From CAYOYH01 sp964408165 (lineage in GTDB: Bacteria > Patescibacteriota > Saccharimonadia > Saccharimonadales > CAYOYH01): a DNA stretch of 13,053 bases. A program made the translations under genes and the position numbers. Shown one piece after another: positions 5,164 through 11,886 of the stretch. How positions within the stretch are numbered: the stretch's first letter is position 1; every line of letters starts with the position of its first letter. Below the pieces are notes generated by a model. The model did not search any database and was not told the DNA's origin. It saw only the letters and a list, made by a program, of their open reading frames with translations. The stretch is from assembly GCA_964408165.1 (NCBI GenBank), contig CAYOYH010000021.1, forward strand, positions 1-13,053. The letters are read 5' to 3'.

Positions 5164-5189
5164 AAAAACACCCCCGGAGGGGTGTTTTT
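5164..5189. terminator. Bidirectional intrinsic terminator
   Basis: AAAAACACCCC, loop CGGA, GGGGTGTTTTT: a perfect 11-bp stem with T-runs on both strands. It lies 20 bases beyond the stop of the minus-strand RRM gene and is its likely terminator; it would also stop plus-strand transcripts. Confidence 0.9.
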
Positions 5190-5209
5190 GTAAATCTTTT
5201 GAAAAAAGA

Positions 5210-5467
5210 TTATCGCTCTTCGCGTGGACGAGCAACGTTAACGACGATGTTTCGACCGCTAAGTTCCTTGTCGTGGAACATTTCGATTGCTTTTTCGCCT
5301 TCTTCGTCAGTGCTCATCTCCACAAAGCCGAAGCCTTTTGATCGACCGGTGTCTCGGTCGGTGATGATGCGTACTGAATCAACAGTACCTGCTTGAGCGA
5401 AGTGCTCTTTTAGCTCGTCTTCAGTAGTACTGAAGGGTAGTGAGCCAACAAATAGATTTGTAGACAT
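5210..5467 (-). CDS. RRM-domain RNA-binding protein
   Basis: An 85-residue protein made of one RNA recognition motif, like the cold-inducible Rbp proteins of cyanobacteria and other bacteria. RNP2 is LFVGSL (5-10), RNP1 is KGFGFVEM (44-51) with the aromatic residues that stack on RNA bases. The fold covers nearly the entire chain, ending in a short basic tail (RPREER). It is likely cytoplasmic and binds single-stranded RNA, perhaps as a chaperone or stability factor; the specific target cannot be told. The start is supported by AAGGAAA shortly before ATG. The promoter region is bracketed by a perfect 12-bp inverted repeat (5486-5529), and a strong terminator follows, so the gene is a single-gene unit. 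Confidence 0.92.
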   Translation of the reverse strand: MSTNLFVGSLPFSTTEDELKEHFAQAGTVDSVRIITDRDTGRSKGFGFVEMSTDEEGEKAIEMFHDKELSGRNIVVNVARPREER

Positions 5468-5485
5468 TGAATTTCCTTTTCTATT

Positions 5486-5529
5486 GTCTAAATTAATATT
5501 AGTGTATTCTCGGGGCGATTAATTTAGAC
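5486..5529 (-). promoter_or_regulatory. 12-bp dyad bracketing the RRM gene promoter
   Basis: GTCTAAATTAAT (5486-5497) and ATTAATTTAGAC (5518-5529) are perfect inverted arms separated by 20 bp. On the minus strand the spacer holds a plausible -10 (TACACT in GAATACACTAAT). The arms could be an operator or, if transcribed, fold over the start of the leader. Function is inferred from position only. Confidence 0.55.
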
Positions 5530-5625
5530 GTTGCCGTACAAAATTCATGGACCTCTCAAATAACTGCCATAGCGTACCTCAAGTGCGACTAGATGTAAAG
5601 AACAATCGTCGGATAGCAGTTCACT

Positions 5626-6321
5626 TCAAGGCATGCCAGGGATGTTCAAATCTGCGTCGGTTGGAATTTCAACGGGGATATCAAGTTCAACTGCATTGGC
5701 TGGGATCTCGATATTCACCGGTGCGCTGTAATCGTAAACCAAATGCACAGTAGAAGTGCCAGAGATGAAAGTAGTCTCGGCTACGCGACCATTTGGACCG
5801 AGCATTATAGTAGTTTTTTCGCCTGGTTTTTCTGGGTTTGTCCATTCCCAGGTGTCGCATTGACCAAGGTGGCAACTTTGCTTCCCTTTAAAAACAGCTT
5901 GGCGTTGATACTCATCAAAGTCGGCGGGACTTAGCGAAATCCCGTCCAGGGGCGAATTAATGACATGCGCGACTGGAAATTTAATCCATGTGTCGTCGCC
6001 TGGGTTATGGATATAATTACCGGTAGCAGAGTATATGATTCTCATGGCGCCTTCTTCACTGGTAAATTCCATAGACCAAGTGGTTTCGTCTTGCATAGCA
6101 ATAGTGACTATTCCGTTGTTGATAGGGTTGGCGGTGTCAGTGATGGTTCCGGCTATGGTTGCCGGGTAGTGTACGGCTTTTCCAGATAGAACTGGCTGGC
6201 CGTCAATAATTTCCACCGAAGCCAAAGGTTTAGATATTAGGTTGTCGTAAACTAAGTATCCAGCACCTCCGAGTAGCAATGCGCCACCAGCAATTAATGC
6301 AATAATTATGTTTTTGTTCAT
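5626..6321 (-). CDS. Unrecognised anchored extracytoplasmic protein, possibly LolA/LppX-like
   Basis: A 231-residue protein with an N-terminal hydrophobic segment (about 4-26) after MNKN and no lipobox Cys, so it is either a membrane anchor or a signal peptide. The rest is outside the membrane and looks beta-rich with repeated short strands (TIAMQDETTWSMEF, MRIIYSATGNYI), a Trp-Ile-Lys stretch (TWIKFP), a Cys pair in CHLGQC that may form a disulfide, and a Pro-rich acidic tail. The strand pattern and the ending YSAPVNIEIPANAVEL recall the half-barrel of LolA/LppX-type lipid-binding proteins, but this is an impression, not an identification. It has a good Shine-Dalgarno, AAGGGGGG (6334-6327), five bases before ATG, and an extended -10 further up. 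It is divergent from the pilin genes. Confidence 0.75.
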   Translation of the reverse strand: MNKNIIIALIAGGALLLGGAGYLVYDNLISKPLASVEIIDGQPVLSGKAVHYPATIAGTITDTANPINNGIVTIAMQDETTWSMEFTSEEGAMRIIYSATGNYIHNPGDDTWIKFPVAHVINSPLDGISLSPADFDEYQRQAVFKGKQSCHLGQCDTWEWTNPEKPGEKTTIMLGPNGRVAETTFISGTSTVHLVYDYSAPVNIEIPANAVELDIPVEIPTDADLNIPGMP

Positions 6322-6359
6322 GAGATCCCCCCTTGCCTTAGTTGAAGTACCAGACTTAA

Positions 6360-6368
6360 ATTATACCA
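6360..6368 (-). promoter_or_regulatory. Extended -10 for the anchored protein gene
   Basis: TGGTATAAT on the minus strand (6368-6360), a consensus extended -10 about 39 bases upstream of the ATG, leaving a leader of about 30 bases that carries the strong AAGGGGGG ribosome-binding site. No -35 hexamer is evident. Confidence 0.65.
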
Positions 6369-6494
6369 AGACAGGCATCTTTTGGGTAATCAGCCCCAAC
6401 TGAGGTGCATACACATATGGCGGCTTTTACTAGGGTTCACTCTTGTGATGATTGGGCAGTTTTGAGACAATAGGCGCATAAGTGTGGGTTATAC

Positions 6495-8030
6495 ATGAAA
6501 CAAAGATTGCAAATAGGTAGGGCGTTCAATGTGAGTGACGGTGCTGGAGATTCGCAGACTGGTTTCACGATAGTTGAGATTTTAGTGTCGCTGGGCATTC
6601 TTTCGATGTTGCTTCTGAGTGCCGGGACAGTAGTCATGTCCACAGCCACCCTTAATGCCAAAACCAATTTAGATGCCCGCGCTAGCGAGGCCGCCTTTCA
6701 GAAGTTGCAAAAATACGTGAATACAAGTTTCGACAACATACCTCTGGGTGCTGTGGGCAACGCCCATGAAGTGGAAGATTTTTCTACCGCCCCAGAAGTC
6801 TCAGGCCTCAGAAATGCTCAGGCAAGAGTCTATGTAACACCAATGAGTGTTATCGATGGAGGAGCCACCGAAGTTACAACCGACCACACGGAGTCTTCAG
6901 TGGCAGACACCACACATCTTGCTGGTTCTGAGATTTCGGCGTCGGGTACTCGCGATCCTACGAATTGTTGCGGGCGCGATCGGCGCCTAATCGACAACAA
7001 TTACTTCAATCTTGTTTTTAATAATCGTAGTCCAGGAAGTGCGAACCAGCCACTGCCAGCTATCGACTTAGGCTCTCCTCAGCCAGTCGATACAATCAGA
7101 ATAAACTGGTTTACTAGATGGTTTATATCGCATAATTTCAGGATTGAAGCCTCTAACGATGGCAACAACTGGGTTACGGTTTCTAGTGGACTATCTACTA
7201 ACACGACAGTTGGCGCCGGAATCGGCAACTACCCCGAAGATTTTCCAGTTAACGGAACCTACAGGTTTTGGAGGATGTTCAATGTTACGGGAGTCCATAG
7301 TTGGTGGATAGCCATATCTGAAATGGAGGCCTTCGCAGCAGCCTCTGGAGATGTAGTAGAACAGCACGGTTCGGACGCGTCCGTAAGCCCGGGTGCGCTA
7401 GATTTTGGAAGTAGTAATTTGGAAATAAGCGAAAACGGGGTACAGGGTCATCAGTCTATTGGGTTGAGGTTTAAAGATATCGGCGTTAATCAAGGAACAG
7501 CCATCACTAACGCCTACGTACAGTTTACCGCCAACAGTGTCGATTCGGCAGCAGTTACACTGGTTGCTACTGGGGTAGATGTTGATGACGCATCGGGCTG
7601 GAATGGCAATTATGCTGTGGACAATGCTGTGTCTGGCGTGGGCGGAACGGGCGCAAGTACAGTATGGAACCCTCCAGGCTGGACAGCCGGAGCTAATGGC
7701 GATGCGCAGAGACTGAATGTAACTGGAGTGGTTCAGGAGATACTGAACCGAGCCGGTTGGCAAATCGGCAATAGTTTAGCAATAGCCATTCAGCACCAGT
7801 CTGGCGCTGGTCGCAGGGTGGCTCAAAAGACCAATGCGCCGGTGTTGGTCATTGAATGGTCCCAGACCGAAACTGTGCAGGGTGGCACCTACTTCGACAA
7901 CAATGGCGACGGCTACGCTGACAATCCAACTCTCATAAAGGTGAGGGTTGCTGTAGCTTACTATTCGTTCGGCGAAAGAAGAGAAGCGGAGTTCTCCACC
8001 TACATACGCCAGCATGGAATAGGGAGGTGA
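6495..8030 (+). CDS. Modular type IV pilin with discoidin domain
   Basis: A 511-residue minor-pilin-like protein. The class III signal is QTG|FTIVEILVSLGI (cleavage after Gly23, Glu at +5), followed by the hydrophobic helix (24-50) and pilin-like helix and strands to about 116. Two large modules follow: an F5/8-type-C (discoidin) jelly roll at about 150-282 (FRIEASNDGNNWVTVS, YRFWRMFNVTG, ISEMEAF), and a beta module at about 300-456 of the type found in large secreted proteins (GLRFKDIGV, VQEILNRAGW, GNSLAIAIQ). The chain then returns to a pilin-like ending with strand TLIKVRVAVAYYSFGERREA, preceded by a calcium-loop-like DNNGDGYAD (468-476). The modules thus look inserted into the pilin head. 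Discoidin domains usually bind glycans or lipids, so adhesion is likely. Start uncertain: ATG 6495 has no ribosome-binding site and overlaps a TATACA; GTG 6531 has AGGTAGGG eight bases upstream but gives a leader without basic residues. Confidence 0.85.
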   Translation: MKQRLQIGRAFNVSDGAGDSQTGFTIVEILVSLGILSMLLLSAGTVVMSTATLNAKTNLDARASEAAFQKLQKYVNTSFDNIPLGAVGNAHEVEDFSTAPEVSGLRNAQARVYVTPMSVIDGGATEVTTDHTESSVADTTHLAGSEISASGTRDPTNCCGRDRRLIDNNYFNLVFNNRSPGSANQPLPAIDLGSPQPVDTIRINWFTRWFISHNFRIEASNDGNNWVTVSSGLSTNTTVGAGIGNYPEDFPVNGTYRFWRMFNVTGVHSWWIAISEMEAFAAASGDVVEQHGSDASVSPGALDFGSSNLEISENGVQGHQSIGLRFKDIGVNQGTAITNAYVQFTANSVDSAAVTLVATGVDVDDASGWNGNYAVDNAVSGVGGTGASTVWNPPGWTAGANGDAQRLNVTGVVQEILNRAGWQIGNSLAIAIQHQSGAGRRVAQKTNAPVLVIEWSQTETVQGGTYFDNNGDGYADNPTLIKVRVAVAYYSFGERREAEFSTYIRQHGIGR

Positions 8031-8037
8031 ATTGAAA

Positions 8038-8847
8038 ATGACCGAACAATCGTCAAGCAAGCTACCGAAAAACCAAAGCGGTTTAACTCTGACCGAACTA
8101 TTGGTCAGCATCAGTATTGCTTCAATAATAATTGTTTCTTTGATCAGTATTTTATTCACTCAGTACGGCTCCATACTGGCAGAATCAAGACGAGCGGATT
8201 TGCGGACGAGCGGTCAAGCTCTCCTCATTGCTCTTCAAGACGAGCTTTTGTTCACCATTGAATATGGACACAGCCTACACGTCGATTTAGTAGACGATCA
8301 TGCACCGAGTGGTGGCTGGACTTACGATACAAGCCCTGCCACATTGATAATTTACGAAATTGCCCTTGATGCAGCAAGAGGGGACGACAACAGGAACATC
8401 ATTCGTCAGCGTCTGACTAACTGTGAAGACTCGCAAATTACAGATAACACCGTCGCTATAAACAACATCATTTATTTCATTGAGGAGAATCCGGCCAGTC
8501 CGTACAAAAAGCTGATAAGGAGAACGGTAACCCCTACGCACGCTATTTGCAGTATTGATCGCGCTACCGGGAATCCATGTACGCCAGTATCGTCGACCTG
8601 CCTACCTAACGCGAGAGAGACTACCTGTCCTGAGGCGTTCGTTGGCATGGGTGGTTGCGCTAAAAGGGACGCCATATTAAGTGAAAATGTTCTAGATTTT
8701 TCAATAAGATATTTTGAGCTGAACAATGTAGAGACAGCATTCCCATCTGCAGCCCAGAAGATTGAGCTATCTTTAGTGCTTGGAGACAAAGTATTTGGTC
8801 GTGATGTGACAGTGGAAGTTAACCATACGATTAGGAAAATAAACTGA
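8038..8847 (+). CDS. PilW-like minor pilin
   Basis: A 269-residue pilin-like protein with leader KNQSG|LTLTELLVSISIAS (cleavage after Gly15, Glu at +5) and a hydrophobic helix to about residue 40. The head contains several Cys (TNCED, AICSID, NPCTP, STCLP, TTCPE, GGCAK), probably disulfide-linked outside the cell, and ends in a strand typical of minor pilins (KIELSLVLGD). No extra adhesive domain is seen. ATG 8038 is chosen over TTG 8032 because GGGAGGT (8022-8028) is at proper distance from the ATG but only about three bases from the TTG. It starts eight bases after the previous gene and overlaps the next by one base, so the three pilins form one operon. Family assignment rests on the N-terminus and gene order. 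Confidence 0.85.
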   Translation: MTEQSSSKLPKNQSGLTLTELLVSISIASIIIVSLISILFTQYGSILAESRRADLRTSGQALLIALQDELLFTIEYGHSLHVDLVDDHAPSGGWTYDTSPATLIIYEIALDAARGDDNRNIIRQRLTNCEDSQITDNTVAINNIIYFIEENPASPYKKLIRRTVTPTHAICSIDRATGNPCTPVSSTCLPNARETTCPEAFVGMGGCAKRDAILSENVLDFSIRYFELNNVETAFPSAAQKIELSLVLGDKVFGRDVTVEVNHTIRKIN

Positions 8848-10223
8848 TGAAATTATTTGTAGCAAAACAAAACCGGTATTTCCTATCGCGCCTTGCTAAC
8901 CAAAAACTCATTTTCCTCACTCGGTATGCCTCAATCGGAGAAATAGGTTTGTGGCTCCAGCAATCTATCGCCAAGAATTTACAGCTTTTGTTCTGGGGTT
9001 GCTATAGATTATCGAACCGCACCACTTCGCTGGCTGACGAAAAAAGCCAAAGAGGCTTTGTTCTACCAACCATGATTGCCTTCATGGTGGTAATTGGATC
9101 TCTGAGTTTAGCGGTATCACTAATAAGCTTGCAGGCCTTTCAGAATTCTAAACGCCAGCAACATATTCAACAAGCTCAACTAGCCAGTGTTTCGGCAATG
9201 GAATTCGCTAAAGAACAATACGAGATTGACATCAACTTCATGGGCACACCGGAAACAGATTTTATTACAACGAGCAATTACCGCGTTACTTATGAGGTGC
9301 AGCACATTGCCTACACCAACGCCTTGAACACACAGCAGAAGGTCAGGGCAATAGGCCGAGTGTATACCGGCACTAATGTCGTTCCTATAGCCCAGAGGGA
9401 GATTATCGGCATCCTCACTAGAATGGCTGGAAGTGATGCCGCCGTGCGCTTTATATTTATTATCGACAATTCTGGCTCGATGAGTGTTAGTGAATGGAAC
9501 GACAGCAAGACTACTGTAGATATTGCGATTCAGCACATCCTTAGCAATATTCCTAATGCCGAGGTTGCGGTAGTACAGTACGGCACTAATCATTTTAGCC
9601 ATGAACACAAATACGATGTGACCGTTCCGTTTACAAACGATCCAGTAACTGCTGTTAATTGGGACAGAAGATATGGCCATGGCACTGCAGCTTTTTGGGA
9701 TTTACAAGATCATTTAGCAGCCTCGCTAGCTAGGATGAGGACTGAAAATGTCTACGGCGCTGGGTCTCCGCTTGATTTGACTGGCGCCACAAATATTCAG
9801 TTCGTACTGTTTACTGATGCGTTTGGTATGGATCATTCGGGCTGTTGTACAGCCCTGAAGCATTTTACGGGCTCAACATTTGATACAACCAATAATGGCG
9901 CCTTTACTACACTCGATCAGCATGGTGAATTCAACGCCCTGAAGGACGGCTCGGTATTCTCGGCTCATGGACATCCCGGTCTTAGCGCGCAGTTCACGGT
10001 ATTAAACATTAATCAATCATCCTTCGGGGAAACAATAAGAACATCAGCGGCTATCGCTTCACCGGGCGGTAGCTGGACTGGAGTTGTAGATGAGAATCCA
10101 GGCGATCCTGAAGGAGAAGGTATTATTCCGCGTCGGTTTATAAACACTTCGCTACTGCAAACAGATCCAAGCAACATAATAGATATTATTAACGAAATCA
10201 TTCAAGCAGAGCTGCATATATAG
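8847..10223 (+). CDS. PilX-like pilin with von Willebrand A domain
   Basis: A 458-residue protein whose pilin signal is SQRG|FVLPTMIAFMVVIG (cleavage after Gly70), with a hydrophobic helix to about 97. The +5 residue is Thr rather than Glu, as in PilX/GspK-like tip subunits. The leader is unusually long (70 residues); a later start may be used. After a pilin-like stretch (about 100-195) comes a von Willebrand A domain (about 202-450): IIDNSGSMS (205-213) gives the DxSxS metal-ion adhesion site, FTDAFGMD (322-329) the later Asp. Such domains bind protein ligands through a divalent cation. It resembles in design the vWA-bearing minor pilin PilB of Streptococcus sanguinis. ATG overlaps the previous stop (TGATG), so translation is coupled. 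A tip adhesin role is inferred. Confidence 0.85.
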   Translation: MKLFVAKQNRYFLSRLANQKLIFLTRYASIGEIGLWLQQSIAKNLQLLFWGCYRLSNRTTSLADEKSQRGFVLPTMIAFMVVIGSLSLAVSLISLQAFQNSKRQQHIQQAQLASVSAMEFAKEQYEIDINFMGTPETDFITTSNYRVTYEVQHIAYTNALNTQQKVRAIGRVYTGTNVVPIAQREIIGILTRMAGSDAAVRFIFIIDNSGSMSVSEWNDSKTTVDIAIQHILSNIPNAEVAVVQYGTNHFSHEHKYDVTVPFTNDPVTAVNWDRRYGHGTAAFWDLQDHLAASLARMRTENVYGAGSPLDLTGATNIQFVLFTDAFGMDHSGCCTALKHFTGSTFDTTNNGAFTTLDQHGEFNALKDGSVFSAHGHPGLSAQFTVLNINQSSFGETIRTSAAIASPGGSWTGVVDENPGDPEGEGIIPRRFINTSLLQTDPSNIIDIINEIIQAELHI

Positions 10224-10442
10224 TTACACTAAGCCCACAAGGAGACATTCTTGATAAAAAGGACATATTGCTTTCAATTGGTCAGGACCCTGTCCTCCTA
10301 GAGGGCAAATTGCATATCACCCCTAACAAATGGCTAGAGCCGGTCAGGCGAAACGCTAAAAGCATCAGACTTTAAGTTAAATGAGGTTAGAGCCTTGCCT
10401 CAACGGATACAAAAAGCCTCCAAAGAGGCTGTTCATCTTGAA
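10193..10442 (+). pseudogene. Frameshifted C-terminal remnant, serine-recombinase-like
   Basis: No start codon is needed to see two coding-like segments. In one frame (open from 10193, convincing from about 10226) the translation includes GDILDKKDILLSIG, DPVLLEGKLHI and NKWLEPV and ends at TAA 10373-10375. Skipping one base near 10367 joins it to a second frame reading KLNEVRALPQRIQKASKEA and LEWLG, which runs into the tRNA gene. This sounds like the C-terminal tail of serine site-specific recombinases of CPR bacteria, which I judge from memory of family tails, not from a search. The catalytic N-terminal part is absent; the upstream end overlaps the vWA gene stop. It is probably a relic of an element that inserted next to the tRNA. 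Confidence 0.5.
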
Positions 10443-10516
10443 TGGCTGGGATGGAGGGATTCGAACCCCCGATGCCGGAACCAGAATCCGGTGCCTTACC
10501 GCTTGGCTACATCCCA
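10443..10516 (-). tRNA. tRNA-Gln (anticodon CUG)
   Basis: On the minus strand the cloverleaf is complete: acceptor TGGGATG/CATCCCA, D-arm GCC..GGC with AAGCGGTAA loop, anticodon stem CCGGA/TCCGG with loop TTCTGGT giving CTG for CAG codons, a 4-base variable loop, T-arm GGGGG/CCCTC with TTCGAAT, discriminator G73 and an encoded CCA (10445-10443). The sequence is close to E. coli tRNA-Gln. Plus-strand readings through this region (GWRDSNP, GGIRTPD) are the common tRNA antisense artefacts. Confidence 0.96.
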
Positions 10517-10527
10517 TTACATGCCTA

Positions 10528-10556
10528 ATTATTGCTGAATACCTACATTCTATCAA
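10528..10556 (-). promoter_or_regulatory. Promoter of tRNA-Gln
   Basis: On the minus strand TTGATA (10556-10551), a 17-bp spacer, and AATAAT (10533-10528), about 12 bases before the mature tRNA 5' end. Spacing and hexamers fit a housekeeping-sigma promoter. Confidence 0.65.
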
Positions 10557-10738
10557 CTATTCTGGTCGTTTGGAGCCAGCCCAAAAGTAATTTTCCTTCA
10601 GAAAATTCTTTTCGGCAGTCACGTTTCGCGACCCCGACGGACGCAAAACCTAAACAGCTTTGCGAATGCTACAATTGATATGAGTGTGCCATGTGCTTGG
10701 TGGGTCGACCGTATAGCATAGGTTCTCGTCTATACTGT

Positions 10739-10993
10739 TCACACTAGGCTAGTTAGCAGTATGATTCCACCAGTTATCAATGCTGCTGGTATGAAAACGA
10801 CAGGGTTTATCGCTGAAGTTACAAAATAATAGAGAAATAAGATTGTCCTGTTCCATAGCCCACCACGAATGTATGCATTGCGCTGGATTGAGTTCATATC
10901 TTCTACATTCAAAACGGGATTAGAAATTAAGAATAACGACATGCTCGCTGCAAGAACCATGAGTATCAACCAGTAAACTCCTACCCAATCCAT
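10739..10993 (-). CDS. Small unrecognised membrane protein
   Basis: An 84-residue protein with two predicted membrane helices: about 5-25 (VYWLILMVLAASMSLFLIS) and about 50-83 (the latter long enough to include a kink at Pro). The middle segment (NVEDMNSIQRNAYIRGGLW) is polar. I do not recognise it. The start has GAGGAG three bases before the ATG, and a good promoter lies 30-60 bases upstream (TTGACA, 18 bp, GATAAT), so expression is credible. It is divergent from the small gene pair at 11114-11677. Confidence 0.65.
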   Translation of the reverse strand: MDWVGVYWLILMVLAASMSLFLISNPVLNVEDMNSIQRNAYIRGGLWNRTILFLYYFVTSAINPVVFIPAALITGGIILLTSLV

Positions 10994-11022
10994 ATACTCC
11001 TCTTTGTATGTAAGCTTGTATC

Positions 11023-11052
11023 ATTATCATTGCCATATGACTATGTTGTCAA
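11023..11052 (-). promoter_or_regulatory. Promoter of the small membrane protein gene
   Basis: Perfect -35 TTGACA (11052-11047 on the minus strand), 18-bp spacer, GATAAT (11028-11023). The -35 sits in a small dyad TGTCA-AG-TGACA (11047-11058), which could be an operator. Confidence 0.65.
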
Positions 11053-11113
11053 GTGACAGCAAGCCACGATATTGCCTATAGCTCGTACTGATCCTGCATG
11101 TTAGGATGTGCAG

Positions 11114-11509
11114 GTGAGTAAGCTTATTTCTAACGAAAGAATAGTCTTTGTTGAAATAAGAAAAGACAATGATAAAGAGTATGCATCTGTCTACGTGACT
11201 GTCATGAAGAAAGGATTTTTATCATCCACCAAGTTTATGAAACTTACATTCATCGCAGACAATCCCTATGCTTGGATGTCAGAGATAATCAGTGAGTTGA
11301 AAAGCAGAGGTATTTTCATAGAGGATCTAGAGGATGGTCTCGAACGAGATATTGGTATCGGCAAAATAACCCTCACTGAATTTACCAGGAGAGATGAGGA
11401 GCTATACAACAAAGAATCTGCAACTGTGTGGGATGAATTGTTCGAAAAGGCGCTAACGGATCAAGAGACTCTGACAAAAAACTATAAGGACGAGAAAGCG
11501 AGCAACTGA
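11114..11509 (+). CDS. Unrecognised soluble protein
   Basis: About 131 residues, starting VSKLISNERIVFVEIRKD. Alternating strands and helices, no membrane segment, acidic overall with a charged C-terminal helix. I recognise no family. GTG 11114 is preferred because AGGA (11103-11106) lies seven bases upstream; GTG 11108, two codons earlier, is too close to it. The stop is followed directly by the ATG of a small membrane protein, so the two probably form a pair. Confidence 0.65.
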   Translation: MSKLISNERIVFVEIRKDNDKEYASVYVTVMKKGFLSSTKFMKLTFIADNPYAWMSEIISELKSRGIFIEDLEDGLERDIGIGKITLTEFTRRDEELYNKESATVWDELFEKALTDQETLTKNYKDEKASN

Positions 11510-11677
11510 ATGATAGTAGATAGAAAGACCCTCCTAATGTTTAGATTAATAAGTGGAGTTATTGTTATAATTGGGCTAGCGCTGGCCTTTTTCATAAGCA
11601 AGTGGATTGGTGGACTGATACTAGCAATAGGCATATTCTTTCTTTTTACGCCATACAAAAAAGACGATATTATTTAG
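11510..11677 (+). CDS. Small two-helix membrane protein
   Basis: A 55-residue frame starting MIVDRKTLLMFRLISG and ending PYKKDDII. Two hydrophobic segments (about 14-28 and 32-47) are separated by SKW, with a basic N-terminus, the appearance of a small integral membrane protein. ATG 11510 follows the upstream stop without a gap, implying coupling by termination-reinitiation; no strong ribosome-binding site is seen. Too short and generic to identify. Confidence 0.55.
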   Translation: MIVDRKTLLMFRLISGVIVIIGLALAFFISKWIGGLILAIGIFFLFTPYKKDDII

Positions 11678-11685
11678 AATTTGTT

Positions 11686-11725
11686 CCGTAAAGTCTCACT
11701 CCAAACACGACTTTTCCATAACTTT
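11686..11725 (-). repeat. 40-bp dispersed repeat, copy 2
   Basis: Inverted counterpart of 4157-4196 with four transitions in 40 positions. It lies in the 209-bp gap between the small membrane gene and the convergent response regulator. The gap also holds a coding-like 37-codon minus-strand segment (11696-11809) and a terminator. Confidence 0.65.
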
Positions 11726-11840
11726 CGCTAGTTCTAGTGCGGCAGTATTGGAATCTTTTTTTGCAGTACTCTTCAAAGTTCTTACGCTGGGTTTGTAGAG
11801 ATTAAAGTTCTAACTTATTGGACAACGCTCAGCCAGAATG

Positions 11841-11868
11841 AAAAAAACAACACGAATGGTCGTTTTTT
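11841..11868 (-). terminator. Terminator of the response regulator gene
   Basis: On the minus strand an A-rich arm (AAAAAACGAC) can pair, with one mismatch, with GTTGTTTTTTT across a short CCATTCGT region. It lies about 20 bases after the stop of the response regulator and ends in a T-run. Confidence 0.6.
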
Positions 11869-11886
11869 GAATCTTTACTTCATGAA

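Noticed and set aside
6455..6469. 15-bp match GGCAGTTTTGAGACA to 5043-5057
   Set aside because: A single short match without extension on either side; could be chance or a tiny repeat fragment.
10381..10590. Plus-strand reading frame through the tRNA region (contains GGIRTPD)
   Set aside because: This is the well-known antisense shadow of a tRNA gene; the tRNA cloverleaf on the minus strand explains it.
10589..10611. AATTTTC/GAAAATT hairpin followed by CTTTT as a terminator
   Set aside because: AT-rich 7-bp stem with a weak T-run and no plus-strand gene to terminate.
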